Shown: positions 24,834-33,300 of the stretch, one piece after another
Layout of the letters: each line of letters begins with the position of its first letter
Numbering within the stretch: position 1 is the first letter of the stretch
Source: JBBIQS01 sp037442205
GTDB lineage: Bacteria; Myxococcota; Myxococcia; Myxococcales; UBA5297
NCBI GenBank assembly: GCA_037442205.1
Contig: JBBIQS010000081.1
Span: 1-36,082 of the forward strand
Reading direction: 5' to 3'
DNA: 36,082 nucleotides
The notes under the pieces: model-generated
Databases searched by the model: none
Told to the model about the DNA's origin: nothing
The model's input: only the letters and a program-made list of their open reading frames with translations
Translations under genes and position numbers: made by a program

Positions 24834-24982
24834 CGCTCGCCTCCTTTATATAGGGCGCCTTCCGCCGCAGGCGCGGCCTCGACAGACCGATCTTACACGA
24901 GGCCCGACCTCCGTTTGGGAGCGTGAACGCGCGAACGGCGCCCCAACCGTCGGCCGTTCATCAGGCCGGACCCGCAAAGGAA

Positions 24983-25012
24983 GATGCCGGAGCGGGTTTC
25001 CGCTCCGGCATT
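24983..25012 (-). terminator. Perfect hairpin after the Cys-rich fibre gene
   Basis: ATGCCGGAGCGG (24984-24995) and CCGCTCCGGCAT (25000-25011) form a 12-bp stem with a 4-base loop, 27 bases after the stop codon at 25039. On the minus strand it is followed by CTTCCTTTG. The same stem recurs at 26771-26800 after the paralogous gene. Confidence 0.75.
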
Positions 25013-25038
25013 CGATGAGGGCTGCTCTGCGATCGGGG

Positions 25039-26517
25039 CTACCTGCAGCAGGTCATCACCAGTTGCAGGCCCTCAGTGGCGGTGTTCAGGGTCCCGCACC
25101 GGGCGAAGCTCCAGCCGCGCATGTAGTAGCCATCGCCGCAGTCGCCCGAGACGCGGTCCAGGTAGTAGGTGGGCTGGTTGAAGGTGCCGGCGCCGCACGG
25201 ACCGACGACGGTGGTGCAGGTGTTGCCCATCGCGCCCACCGACAGCCGACCGGAGACCACCGTCGTGGTAGCCAAGAGATCAAGCTGATCGAGGGCCTTG
25301 CCCGCGGACCCGGCGGAGTCGATGCCGCGCAGCTGGAGTTTCCCGCCGCCGTTGCCCGTGGTGTCGGCCACGTTGATGAACCCGTAGCCATTGGTCTGCC
25401 GGACGACCGAGATTTCCCCTGCGCCGACGGTCAGCCCCCGGTTCGGATTCGTCGTTCCCACTCCAACCATGCCTTGGGAGTTGACGAACAGCGCGGCGAT
25501 CCCGTTGGTGGAGGTGAGGCGCGCAACGGGCTTCACGATCCTGAAGGCGCTGCCCACGTTGGTCGCCAGCGGCGGGGTCACGGTGAGCGCCGAGTCCGAC
25601 ACCGAGGTGACCTGGTACTGGGCGAAGCCCGTCCCGAAGGTGATGACGTCGCCCGCGGCCACCTCGCTGAAAAAGGAGGTGCCGTTGCTCCTGGTGACGG
25701 TGCCAGTGCCGGCGGTCCCGGTGACCAGGCCGGTTCCGTTGACCGGGAAGCTGCCTGTGGCCGCCACCCGAGCCCCCGCTCCGCCGCCGATGGAGAGGTC
25801 TCCTCCCACCGCGCCGGAGCCCGAGACGTTGAAGGAGGCGTTCTGGGCGGCAGTGGACTGGTTCTGCACGAAGCTGTTGCCGCCGGGATCGATCGAGAAG
25901 GCGCCGTTGCTGAGGAGGATCCCGCTGCCGGCGGTGTAGGTGTTGCCGGGGTTGGCGCAGGCCCAGGCGTTGTTCTGCCAGGCCAGGACCTGTCCATTGC
26001 TGCAGCCGCTGCTGGCCAGGGCGATGGTGTTGCCGGTGACGCTCAGGCCACTGCCGTTGGCGGCGGAGTAGGCGGCGGCGCCGGTCAGCTTGCCGGTGCT
26101 GTCGATGACGGTGGTGCCGCCGACCGAGATCGAGCTGGCGTCGACGGTGCCCCCTTTGATGTTGCCGGCCACCAGCGCGTAGGGGATGGAGGCCACCCGC
26201 TGTCGGGGGCTCAAGGCCACGCCGCCGACCGTGATCTCCAGGTAGCGATCGGCGCCGGTCCAGACGGCGCTGTCGAACTGGGTCGTGGAGCCGAGGAAGG
26301 TGGCGTAGTAGCCGTCGCTCAGGCCCAGGGTCTGGGTTTCGCTCCACAGGGAGCTGGTGTCGGTGGGCGAGGCGTAGAGGGCGAAGCCGATGCTCTGCGA
26401 GCCGGACTCCGGGGATCCGTCCGTTTTGAGCAGCCGCCCCTGATAGCCGATGACCCCTGGGACCTGGGCGCTGGCCAGAGCCGGCAGCAGCGCGACCAAC
26501 GCGAGCGCGAGACGCAT
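25039..26517 (-). CDS. Exported fibre-like protein with C-terminal six-cysteine domain
   Basis: 492 residues from ATG 26517, fixed by AGGAG 6 bases upstream and by the promoter at 26598-26627. Signal peptide RLALALVALLPALASA. Residues 18-125 match the N-terminal module of many bacterial surface fibre proteins (VPGVIGYQGRLLKTDGSP, FALYASPTDTSSLWSETQ, DRYLEITVGG, LSPRQRVASIPYAL). The shaft is Gly/Ser/Thr/Asn-rich and includes a Cys pair near SSGCSNGQVLAW and NNAWACAN. Up to about residue 427 it is strikingly similar to the neighbour at 26826. The last 65 residues are unrelated to it and carry six Cys (TCTTVVGPCG, GDCGDGYYMRGWSFARCG, LVMTCCR). There is no S74 chaperone. Probably a trimeric surface fibre or adhesin; function unproven. 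Confidence 0.82.
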   Translation of the reverse strand: MRLALALVALLPALASAQVPGVIGYQGRLLKTDGSPESGSQSIGFALYASPTDTSSLWSETQTLGLSDGYYATFLGSTTQFDSAVWTGADRYLEITVGGVALSPRQRVASIPYALVAGNIKGGTVDASSISVGGTTVIDSTGKLTGAAAYSAANGSGLSVTGNTIALASSGCSNGQVLAWQNNAWACANPGNTYTAGSGILLSNGAFSIDPGGNSFVQNQSTAAQNASFNVSGSGAVGGDLSIGGGAGARVAATGSFPVNGTGLVTGTAGTGTVTRSNGTSFFSEVAAGDVITFGTGFAQYQVTSVSDSALTVTPPLATNVGSAFRIVKPVARLTSTNGIAALFVNSQGMVGVGTTNPNRGLTVGAGEISVVRQTNGYGFINVADTTGNGGGKLQLRGIDSAGSAGKALDQLDLLATTTVVSGRLSVGAMGNTCTTVVGPCGAGTFNQPTYYLDRVSGDCGDGYYMRGWSFARCGTLNTATEGLQLVMTCCR

Positions 26518-26597
26518 GAGATCTCCTTGGAAGATCGAGCGAGGAGGCGGAGCAGACGCCACGCCGGCAACCTCCCCAGGCTCTGCCGAACACCTGG

Positions 26598-26627
26598 ATG
26601 CTAGAAGTCGCACTTCGACGCAGTCAA
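26598..26627 (-). promoter_or_regulatory. Promoter of Cys-rich fibre gene with palindrome in spacer
   Basis: TTGACT (26627-26622), an 18-base spacer and TAGCAT (26603-26598) on the minus strand. The spacer holds GAAGT-CGC-ACTTC (26604-26616). The same architecture is kept in the paralogue at 28858. The leader would be about 74 bases. Confidence 0.7.
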
Positions 26628-26770
26628 ACGGCGTCCCGAGCGCACCAATGAATCCGCGGTCCTTCGCTTCCGCGGCTGCACCGCTTCGCTCGCGGAAACA
26701 TGGTGGCCAGGGCAGGGCTCCCAGGGGTGCTCCGCCATTCGCAGCTCGTCGCGCCGCCCCCGCAACAGAC

Positions 26771-26800
26771 GATGCCGGAGCGGTTTTCCGCTCCGGCATC
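26771..26800 (-). terminator. Perfect hairpin after the S74 fibre gene
   Basis: GATGCCGGAGCGG (26771-26783) and CCGCTCCGGCATC (26788-26800) give a 13-bp stem with a TTTT loop (AAAA on the transcript strand), 25 bases after the stop codon. No T-tract follows on the minus strand, so termination efficiency is uncertain. Confidence 0.7.
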
Positions 26801-26825
26801 CGGGAAGCAGACCCGCCAGAACCGG

Positions 26826-28775
26826 CTACGGGGCCTTCGCCGAGGCGGCCAGCCTGGCTTCGAGGGCGTCCAGGCGCTTCTTCAGCTGGTCGTTCTCGCT
26901 CTTCAGGTCCTGGGTGGCCTTGACCAGGAAGGAAGTCAGGTCCTGGTAGCTCATCGACAGGGTGTGCTGGGCGTCGGTGCCGGTGTCCACCAGGTCCGGG
27001 ATCACCGCCTGCACCTCCTGGGCGATGAAGCCGTAGTGGAGCTTGGCGTCGCGCTTGTCCTTCCAGTGGTAGGAGACCGGGCGCAGCTTCATCAGCGTCT
27101 CGACGGCTGCCTGGTCGAGCGAGGTGATGTCGGTCTTGAGGCGCCGGTCGGAGCGCTGCGACAGGCCGCTGTAGTGCAGGCTGGCGGCGTTGATGTCCCA
27201 GGTGGCCAGGCCGCCGCCCCAGCCGGCAGGCCAGTCGGTCTCGTAGGTGCCGCCGGGGGCGATGATGGCCGCGGTCTGGCCGCCGCCGCCGCCATTGACC
27301 CGCATCACGCCGTTGACGGTTTCATTGTTGGAGACCGTCAGGTTGTCCCAAACCCCGACCTCGCGCGAGCTCCCGTTGCCGCTGTTGTTTCCGACGAGCA
27401 TCAGCGCCTTGTAGGGGCCGTTGTCGTTGGTGATCGCCGCGCCGCCGGCGCCGGTGCTTCCCCAGGTCGCGTAGCCGGGGATGTAGGCGCCGTTGACGTT
27501 GAGGTTGCCGGCGACAGTGGTCATGGTGGCCACGAGATCGAGCTGATTGAGGTTCTTGCCCACGGTCCCGCTGGCGTCGATGCCGCGCAGCTGCAGGCTT
27601 CCGCTGCCGTTGCCCGCGGTGTCGGCCACGTTGATGAACGTGTAGCCACTGGTCTGGCGAACGAGCGAGAGCTCGCCTCCGCCGCCGACCGTGAGCGCGC
27701 GGTTGGGGTTCATCGTTCCCACTCCCACCATGCCTTGGGAGTTGACGAACACCGCGGCGGCTCCGTTGGCGGCGTTGAGGCGCGCAATGGGCTTCACGAC
27801 CGTGAAGCTGCCGGCCACGTTGGCCGCCAGCGGCGGGGTGACGGTGAGCGTGGTGCCCGACACCGCCGTGACCTGATACTGGGTCGTCGTCCCGAACAGG
27901 ACCACGTCGCCCACGGCCACCTCGGCGAGGAAGGCGGTGCCGGTGCTGGCGGTGACGGTGCCGCTGCCGGCGGTCCCGGTGACCAGGCCGGACCCGTTGA
28001 CCGGAGCGCTGCCGGTGGCTGCCAACCGCGCGCCCCTCCCGCCGCCGACAGAGAGGTCGCTGCCCACCGTGCCGGTGCCCGAGACGTTGAATGTGGCGTT
28101 CTGGGCGGTGGCGGCCTGGTTGTGCACGAAGCTGTTGCCCGCCGGATCGACGGAGAAGGCGCCGTTGCTCAAGAGGATGCCGCTGCCGGCGGTGTAGCTA
28201 GCGCCGGCGTTGGCGCAGGTCCAGGCGTTGTTCTTCCAGGCCAGCACCTGGCCGTCGAGGCAGCCGCTGCTGGCCAGGGCGATGGAGTTGCCGGTGACGG
28301 TCAGGCCGCTGCCAGTGGCGGTGGAGTAGGCGGCGGAGCCGGTCAGCTTGCCGGCGCTGTCGATGACGGTGTTGCCGCCGACCGAGATCGAGCTGGCGTC
28401 GACGGTGCCACCTTTAATATTGCCGGCCACCAGCGCGTAAGGGATGGAGGCCACCCTCTGGCGAGGGCTCAAAGCCACGCCGCCGACGGTGATCTCCAGG
28501 TAACGATCGGCGCCGGTCCAGACGCTGCTTCCGAACTGGGTCGTGGAACCGAGGAAGGTAGCGTAGTAGCCGTCGCTCAGGCCCAGGGTCTGGGTCTCGT
28601 TCCACAGGGAGTTGGTGTCGGTGGCCGAGGCGTAGAGGGCGAAGCCTATGCTCTGCGAGCCGGACTCCGGGGTGCCGTCCGCTCTGAGCAGCCGCCCCTG
28701 GTAGCCGACGACTCCCGGAACCTGGGCGCTGGCCAGAGCGGGCAGCAGCGCGACCAACGCAAGCGCAAAACGCAT
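26826..28775 (-). CDS. Exported fibre protein with Peptidase_S74 self-cleaving chaperone
   Basis: 649 residues from ATG 28775 (AGGAG 6 bases upstream; promoter at 28858-28887). Signal peptide RFALALVALLPALASA, then the same N-terminal module and Gly/Ser/Thr-rich shaft as its left neighbour. After about residue 430 it continues with a beta-rich region (AAIIAPGGTYETDWPAGWGG) and, from Ser542, an intramolecular chaperone of endosialidase type: SDRRLKTDI with Ser542 and Lys547 spaced as the Ser/Lys cleavage dyad, LRPVSYHWKDK, GFIAQEVQAVIPDLV and a C-terminal coiled coil (615-645). Such domains trimerise the fibre and then cut themselves off before the Ser. Expected product: a trimeric fibre of about 540 residues plus a released 108-residue chaperone. 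There are no phage genes nearby, so a host surface protein is more likely than a tail fibre. Confidence 0.9.
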   Translation of the reverse strand: MRFALALVALLPALASAQVPGVVGYQGRLLRADGTPESGSQSIGFALYASATDTNSLWNETQTLGLSDGYYATFLGSTTQFGSSVWTGADRYLEITVGGVALSPRQRVASIPYALVAGNIKGGTVDASSISVGGNTVIDSAGKLTGSAAYSTATGSGLTVTGNSIALASSGCLDGQVLAWKNNAWTCANAGASYTAGSGILLSNGAFSVDPAGNSFVHNQAATAQNATFNVSGTGTVGSDLSVGGGRGARLAATGSAPVNGSGLVTGTAGSGTVTASTGTAFLAEVAVGDVVLFGTTTQYQVTAVSGTTLTVTPPLAANVAGSFTVVKPIARLNAANGAAAVFVNSQGMVGVGTMNPNRALTVGGGGELSLVRQTSGYTFINVADTAGNGSGSLQLRGIDASGTVGKNLNQLDLVATMTTVAGNLNVNGAYIPGYATWGSTGAGGAAITNDNGPYKALMLVGNNSGNGSSREVGVWDNLTVSNNETVNGVMRVNGGGGGQTAAIIAPGGTYETDWPAGWGGGLATWDINAASLHYSGLSQRSDRRLKTDITSLDQAAVETLMKLRPVSYHWKDKRDAKLHYGFIAQEVQAVIPDLVDTGTDAQHTLSMSYQDLTSFLVKATQDLKSENDQLKKRLDALEARLAASAKAP

Positions 28776-28857
28776 GAGATCTCCTTGGGAAAATCGAGCG
28801 AGGAGTCGAAGAAAGCGAAACATCGGCAGCCTCCCCGAAGCTCTGCCGAACACTTGG

Positions 28858-28887
28858 ATGCTAGAAGTCGGACTTCGACGCTGTCAA
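28858..28887 (-). promoter_or_regulatory. Promoter of S74 fibre gene with palindrome in spacer
   Basis: Consensus TTGACA (28887-28882), an 18-base spacer and TAGCAT (28863-28858). The spacer holds a perfect dyad GAAGTC-G-GACTTC (28864-28876), a good operator candidate. Confidence 0.75.
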
Positions 28888-28943
28888 ACGGCGTCAAGAG
28901 CGCTCGACGGAGGCGAATTCCGCCGCGGGCTCTTCATTACCGC

Positions 28944-28982
28944 GGCTGCGCCGGTGCGCTCACTGCGCACGGAAGCGCAGCC
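28944..28982 (-). terminator. Two-tier hairpin downstream of TPR lipoprotein gene
   Basis: Outer stem GGCTGCG/CGCAGCC (28944-28950, 28976-28982) and inner stem GTGCGC/GCGCAC (28954-28959, 28965-28970). It begins 28 bases after the stop codon at 29011. It may instead belong to the element duplicated upstream of the fibre promoters. Confidence 0.5.
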
Positions 28983-29010
28983 GGCGCCAGACCAGCCCCA
29001 GGGAAACCGG

Positions 29011-30123
29011 TCAGGGCTTCTTCTTCTCGGGAGCCTTGGGCGCCGACAGCCGGGCGGAGGCGTCCTTGATTCGTTCTGCCTCCGAGGGATCGTTGCCCGC
29101 GCGCTGCAGGTAGCCGGTGAGCCACTCGCGAGCGGCGGAATCTTTGCCGGCCTCGGCCCAGGAGACGCCGGCGAAATAGACGGGAGCCAAGAGCTGCGGC
29201 GCCTGGCGGGCGACGGCCTCGAAGAGGGGCGCGGCCTGCGCCGCCTTTCCCTGCCGCAGCATCGTCAGCCCCATCCCGAAGGTCGCCAGCGGCTCCGCCC
29301 CCAGCTTGGAGGCGTTGGCAAAGGCCAATTCGGCGGTCTTCAGGTCCCCGGCGGCCAGCAGCCACTCGCCGTAGCGCCGGTACGCGTCGCCGTTGCGCGG
29401 ATCGAGCTCCAGCGCCTTGCGCAGCTGCTCGCCGGCGCCGTTGAGATTGCCCTGCGCCAGCAGCACCGCGCTCAGATCGAGTCGCAGATCGGCGGCGTCG
29501 TGCTCGGCGATGGCCGCCAGCAGCTGGGAAATCGCCTCCGGGGTGCGTCCCGCCCGGATCAACGCCCGGCCGAGGTTGGCGCTGACTCCCGACGGCCGCG
29601 GCTCGCCTTTGGCGGCGGCTTCCAACTCCGGGACCGCCTCGGCCATCTTGCCCTGCTCCAGCAGGAGCTTGCCGAGGATGGCGTGGGCCTTGGCCAGATC
29701 GGGCGCGCGCTTGAGCGCCTCGCGCAGATGGACCTCGGCACCCTGGAGATCGCTCTTCGCCACCTTCGCCCCGGCGCGCGCCAGCTCGTAGACGTGCCAG
29801 CGCGAGGGATCGCGCTGCTGCATCAGCAGCGCCCAGGTCTCGACCTCCATCGGAGTGGCGATGCTCGAAGGGGCGTCGTCGAGGGCGAGGGCCTCCAGCT
29901 TGAGCCGCAGCACCAGATCCAAGTGGCGAGGGTCGGTGGCGTCGTAGCGCGAGGCCAGTTCGGCTGCGGCGATCGCCGCCGGGTAGTCCTTTCGCTCGAC
30001 CGCGGCTATGGCGAGCTGGCGGGCGCCCATCGCGGCGGCCGTTCGCTCCGGGGTCCGCTGGTCGCAGCCAAGCGCGGCCAGCGATCCGGCCAGCGCAATC
30101 CAGGTTCCGAGGGTGTGGTTCAT
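29011..30123 (-). CDS. TPR-repeat lipoprotein
   Basis: 370 residues. Lipobox LAALGC with lipidated Cys20; Asp at +2 (CDQ) would favour inner-membrane retention by the enterobacterial rule. Several tetratricopeptide repeats can be read: DYPAAIAAAELASRYDATDP, DLQGAEVHLREALKRAPDLA, GKMAEAVPELEAAAKGEP, GRTPEAISQLLAAIAEHD, GNLNGAGEQLRKALELDPRN, GDLKTAELAFANASKLGAEP and GKAAQAAPLFEAVARQAPQL. The C-terminus is a Lys/Pro-rich tail (APKAPEKKKP). A scaffold role for protein complexes is typical. The ATG lacks a Shine-Dalgarno, and a good promoter ends only a few bases before it. It is divergent from the macroglobulin gene, with 181 bases between. Confidence 0.85.
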   Translation of the reverse strand: MNHTLGTWIALAGSLAALGCDQRTPERTAAAMGARQLAIAAVERKDYPAAIAAAELASRYDATDPRHLDLVLRLKLEALALDDAPSSIATPMEVETWALLMQQRDPSRWHVYELARAGAKVAKSDLQGAEVHLREALKRAPDLAKAHAILGKLLLEQGKMAEAVPELEAAAKGEPRPSGVSANLGRALIRAGRTPEAISQLLAAIAEHDAADLRLDLSAVLLAQGNLNGAGEQLRKALELDPRNGDAYRRYGEWLLAAGDLKTAELAFANASKLGAEPLATFGMGLTMLRQGKAAQAAPLFEAVARQAPQLLAPVYFAGVSWAEAGKDSAAREWLTGYLQRAGNDPSEAERIKDASARLSAPKAPEKKKP

Positions 30124-30131
30124 GGGGAAGT

Positions 30132-30160
30132 CATCTACACGATCGATCGCCGGCGCTCAA
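30132..30160 (-). promoter_or_regulatory. Putative promoter of TPR lipoprotein gene (leaderless)
   Basis: TTGAGC (30160-30155), a 17-base spacer and TAGATG (30137-30132). Transcription would begin within about 3 bases of the ATG at 30123, which agrees with the absence of a ribosome binding site. Confidence 0.5.
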
Positions 30161-30210
30161 ATCTCCGGAAGCGAGCGTGCGAGCCGTAGATCGCGGCGCG
30201 TCCCCGCGCG

Positions 30211-30239
30211 TTGAACCCTCTGCCGCCGGGAGGTACGCT
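30211..30239 (+). promoter_or_regulatory. Putative promoter of macroglobulin gene
   Basis: TTGAAC (30211-30216), a 17-base spacer and TACGCT (30234-30239). The leader of about 60 bases holds two small hairpins: CCTGC/GCAGG at 30241-30258, and GCGGGA/TCCCGC at 30272-30291, the latter ending one base before the Shine-Dalgarno. Confidence 0.5.
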
Positions 30240-30304
30240 ACCTGCCGCTTCGCGCAGGTTCCTGAAATCTGGCGGGATTCCTGATTCCCGCAGGGAGGAA
30301 GACC

Positions 30305-33300
30305 ATGGCGCAGCACTTCCGCGCGCGGACGGCGTCCGCGATCCTTTTCGCAGCTCTCAGCTGGTCCTGTGTCCCGCCGCAGCCGCCGCCGGCGGCCCCC
30401 GACGCCGGCTCAACCACCGCCGTCGCGCCGCTGGCGACGGCCGCCGACGCCTCCAGCCCGACCGCCGAGCCCTCGGAGCCGGCCAAAGCGGTGGTGAATC
30501 TCGAGTCGGCGCCTGCTCCCGCCGGGATCCAGCCCTCGGGCGAGCCGCAGAAGAAGCTCGAGACCGCGCTCGACCAACATCTGAAGGGCCACGCCAGCCG
30601 GCGCTTCTACCTTCAGCTGGACAAGCCGCTCTACCAGCCCGGGGAGACGATGTGGGTGCGGGCCACCGAGGTCGATACCGCCGCGCTGACGGGCCTCAAG
30701 GGCGAGTCGGCGGTCATCTTCCAGCTGATCAACCCCAAGGGCGCCACCATCCAGAGCAAGCAGTTCGCCTCCAAGGAGGGCCTGGCCGCCGCCGACTTCG
30801 ATCTGCCGGCCGAGATCGAGGGCGGCGAGTACACCTTGAAGGTCATTTCGGTGCGCGGCGGGCAGGACGAGCGCAAGTTCATCGTCAACACCTACGAGGC
30901 CCCGCGCTTCAAGAAGACGCTGGAGTTCGTCCGCAAGGCCTACGGGCCCGGGGACGAGGTTTCGGCGACCATCGAGGTCAAGCGCCCCACCGGCGAGCCG
31001 TTCGCGGCGCGCGAGTTGACCGGGGTTCTGACCCTGGACGGCGCCGAGCTGCCGCGGGTCAAGGTCAAGACCGACGAGAAGGGCGCCGGGCTGGTCAAGA
31101 TCAAGCTGCCGCAAGCCATCGAGAAGGGCGACGGCATCCTGTCGGTGATGGTCGAGGACTCGGGGATCACCGAATCGGTGACCAAGCGGGTCCCGATCGT
31201 CCTCAACCGTCTGAAGATCTCCTTCTTCCCCGAGGGCGGCGACCTGGTGGCCTCGCTCCCGTCGCGGGTCTACTTCTCGGCGCAGAACCTGATCGACAAG
31301 CCGGCCGACGTCGAGGGCAAGATAGTCGACGATCACGGCCAGACCATGGCCACCTTCACCTCGCTGCACGACGGGATGGGCCGCTTCGAGCTCACCCCGG
31401 CCACCGGACGCACCTATAAGGTGGCGATCACCAAGCCGGTGGGGATCTCCGAGCAGTTTTCGCTGCCGATGGCCCAGGAGCAGGGCTGCACCCTGCGCAC
31501 CTTCGACGACGCCAAGGGCGAGGAGAAGGCGATCCGGGCGGCGGTCCACTGCACCGAGGCCCGCACCGTGGTGGTCGAGGCGATGCTGCGCGAGCGGCGC
31601 GTGGGAACTGCCACCGCCAAGGTCGATCCGGGCACGCCGGCCGTCGTCCACTTCGCGTTTCCCGACCCCACCGCCCAGGGAGTGGCTCGGGTGACCCTGT
31701 TCACCGACACGCTGGAGCCGTTGGCCGAGCGGTTGGTGTTCCGCGGCTGGAACAAGAACCTCAAGGTGAGTGTCAAGGCCGACCGCTCGACCTACGTCCC
31801 GCGCGGAGAGGTCAATCTCGACGTCGAGACCACCGATCTCAGCGGCAAGCCGGTGTCGGCGGAGCTGGCGATGGCGGTGGTGGACGACACGGTGCTCAGC
31901 TTCGCCGACGACAAGACCGCCCACCTGCTGGCGCACCTGTTCCTCGAGCCCGAAGTGCCGGGGAAGGTGGAGGAGCCGAACTTCTACTTCAAGCAGGACA
32001 AGCCCGAAGCCCCGATGGCGATGGAGATGCTACTCGGGACCCGCGGCTGGCGGCGCTTCGAGTGGCAGCAGGTGTTCGCTCCGCCGCCGCCGCGGCCGTC
32101 GGAAGTGGCCAGCGCCCTGGCCGGCGCTGGCGGGATGAGGGACGGGAAGATGCGATTCAGGGGGGACCTGGAAGAGAAGGCGGCGCCGATGGACTTCGCC
32201 GTCAAGCGCAAGGCGCCGAGAGCGGAGATGGAGCCCCCGCCGGCGCCCGCGATGCCGCCTATGGCAGCCCCCAAGCCCGCCGCGGCGCCGATGAGGGGCC
32301 CGATCGGCAACCTGGCCAAGGCGGACAAGCAGATGGCGATGGGGATGGCCATGCCGAAGCAGGCCGGTGCCGCCATGCGGGCGGAGCCGATGCCGATGGA
32401 GCGCGCCGAGATGAAGAAGGAGATCGCGCGCAAGCCCCGGCTGCAGCAGGCCTTTGCCGCCGACGCCGACGAGATGGGCGGGGACATGCCGATGGCCGCC
32501 GCCCCGCCGCCGGTGGAGTGGGTGAAGGCGCGCGTCTTCCCGGTCCCCAGCTACGCCGCCGCCTACGACGGCCCGCGCACCGACTTCCGCGAGACCATCT
32601 ATTGGAATTCGTCGGTGAAGACCGGCGCCGACGGCAAGACCAAGGTCCGCTTCTACGTCTCCGACGCCATCACCAGCTTCAAGGTGACCAGCGAGGGCCT
32701 GTCGACCACCGGCTTGGCCGGGCGGGACGAGACGGTGATCCAGAGCAAGCTGCCGTTCTTCATGGAGGTGAAGCTGCCGCTGGAGGTCTCGGCCGGGGAC
32801 GTGATGAACCTGCCGCTGACCCTCAAGAACGAGCAGGGCGGACCGCTGAAGGTGGCGGTGCAGTCGAGCTTCGGCAGCCAGCTCAAGCTCATGGAGCAGG
32901 TGGCGCCGGGTGAAATCGAGCTGGCGGCGGAGAATGGGAAGACGCTGACCTATCCCTTGGAGGTGAAGGGCAGCGGGCCGACCGAGATCTCCTTCGCCGC
33001 CCAGGCGCAGGGGCTCAAGGACGACCTGAAGCGGACGCTGAAGGTGGTGCCGCTGGGCTTCCCGCGCAGCGAGGCCTTCTCCGGGACGCTGGAGAAGCAG
33101 GCCAAGAAGACGCTGTGGCTCAAGGGAGCGCTGGAAGGGAGCATCACCGCCAAGGCGACCTTCTATCCCTCGCCGCTGGCCTCGATGCTCACCGGGCTCG
33201 AGTCGATCATGCAGGAGCCGTACGGGTGCTTCGAGCAGGCCAGCTCGTCGAACTACCCGAACATCATGGTGCTGCGCTACCTGCAGGAGCATGACGCCGC

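Larger units (their letters stand above)
24983..26697 (-). repeat. Tandem duplicated transcription unit, copy 1
   Basis: Copy 1 of a duplicated unit; copy 2 is 26771-28975. Shared parts are the 3' hairpin, coding sequence for residues 1 to about 427, Shine-Dalgarno, leader, promoter with palindrome, and an upstream hairpin containing CGCGGCTGC. The 3' coding end is not shared. Confidence 0.85.
26518..26825. other. Intergenic region between the two fibre genes
   Basis: 308 bases without a gene. It holds the leader (26518-26590) and promoter (26598-26627) of the left fibre gene, a hairpin TTCCGCG...CGCGGAA at 26668-26697 that resembles the one at 28941-28975, and the terminator of the right fibre gene (26771-26800). 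I see nothing else. Confidence 0.7.
26771..28975 (-). repeat. Tandem duplicated transcription unit, copy 2
   Basis: Copy 2 of the unit at 24983-26697. It is longer because the coding sequence ends in a different, 222-residue C-terminal part with the S74 domain. Confidence 0.85.

Noticed and set aside
24885..24960. Promoter and 7-bp dyad upstream of glgC
   Set aside because: TAAGAT at about 24890-24895 has no acceptable -35 at 16-19 bases, and GAACGGC/GCCGTTC (24933-24959) is short and GC-rich enough to be chance.
25039..28775. Fibre genes as prophage tail genes
   Set aside because: Both proteins have signal peptides and their own promoters, and no portal, capsid, tail, lysis or integrase gene lies nearby. 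S74 domains also occur in cellular surface proteins.
26700..29069. 789-residue plus-strand frame across the S74 fibre gene
   Set aside because: Repetitive Gly/Ala/Val/Asp shadow of the fibre coding sequence. It also runs through the terminator and promoter of the minus-strand unit.
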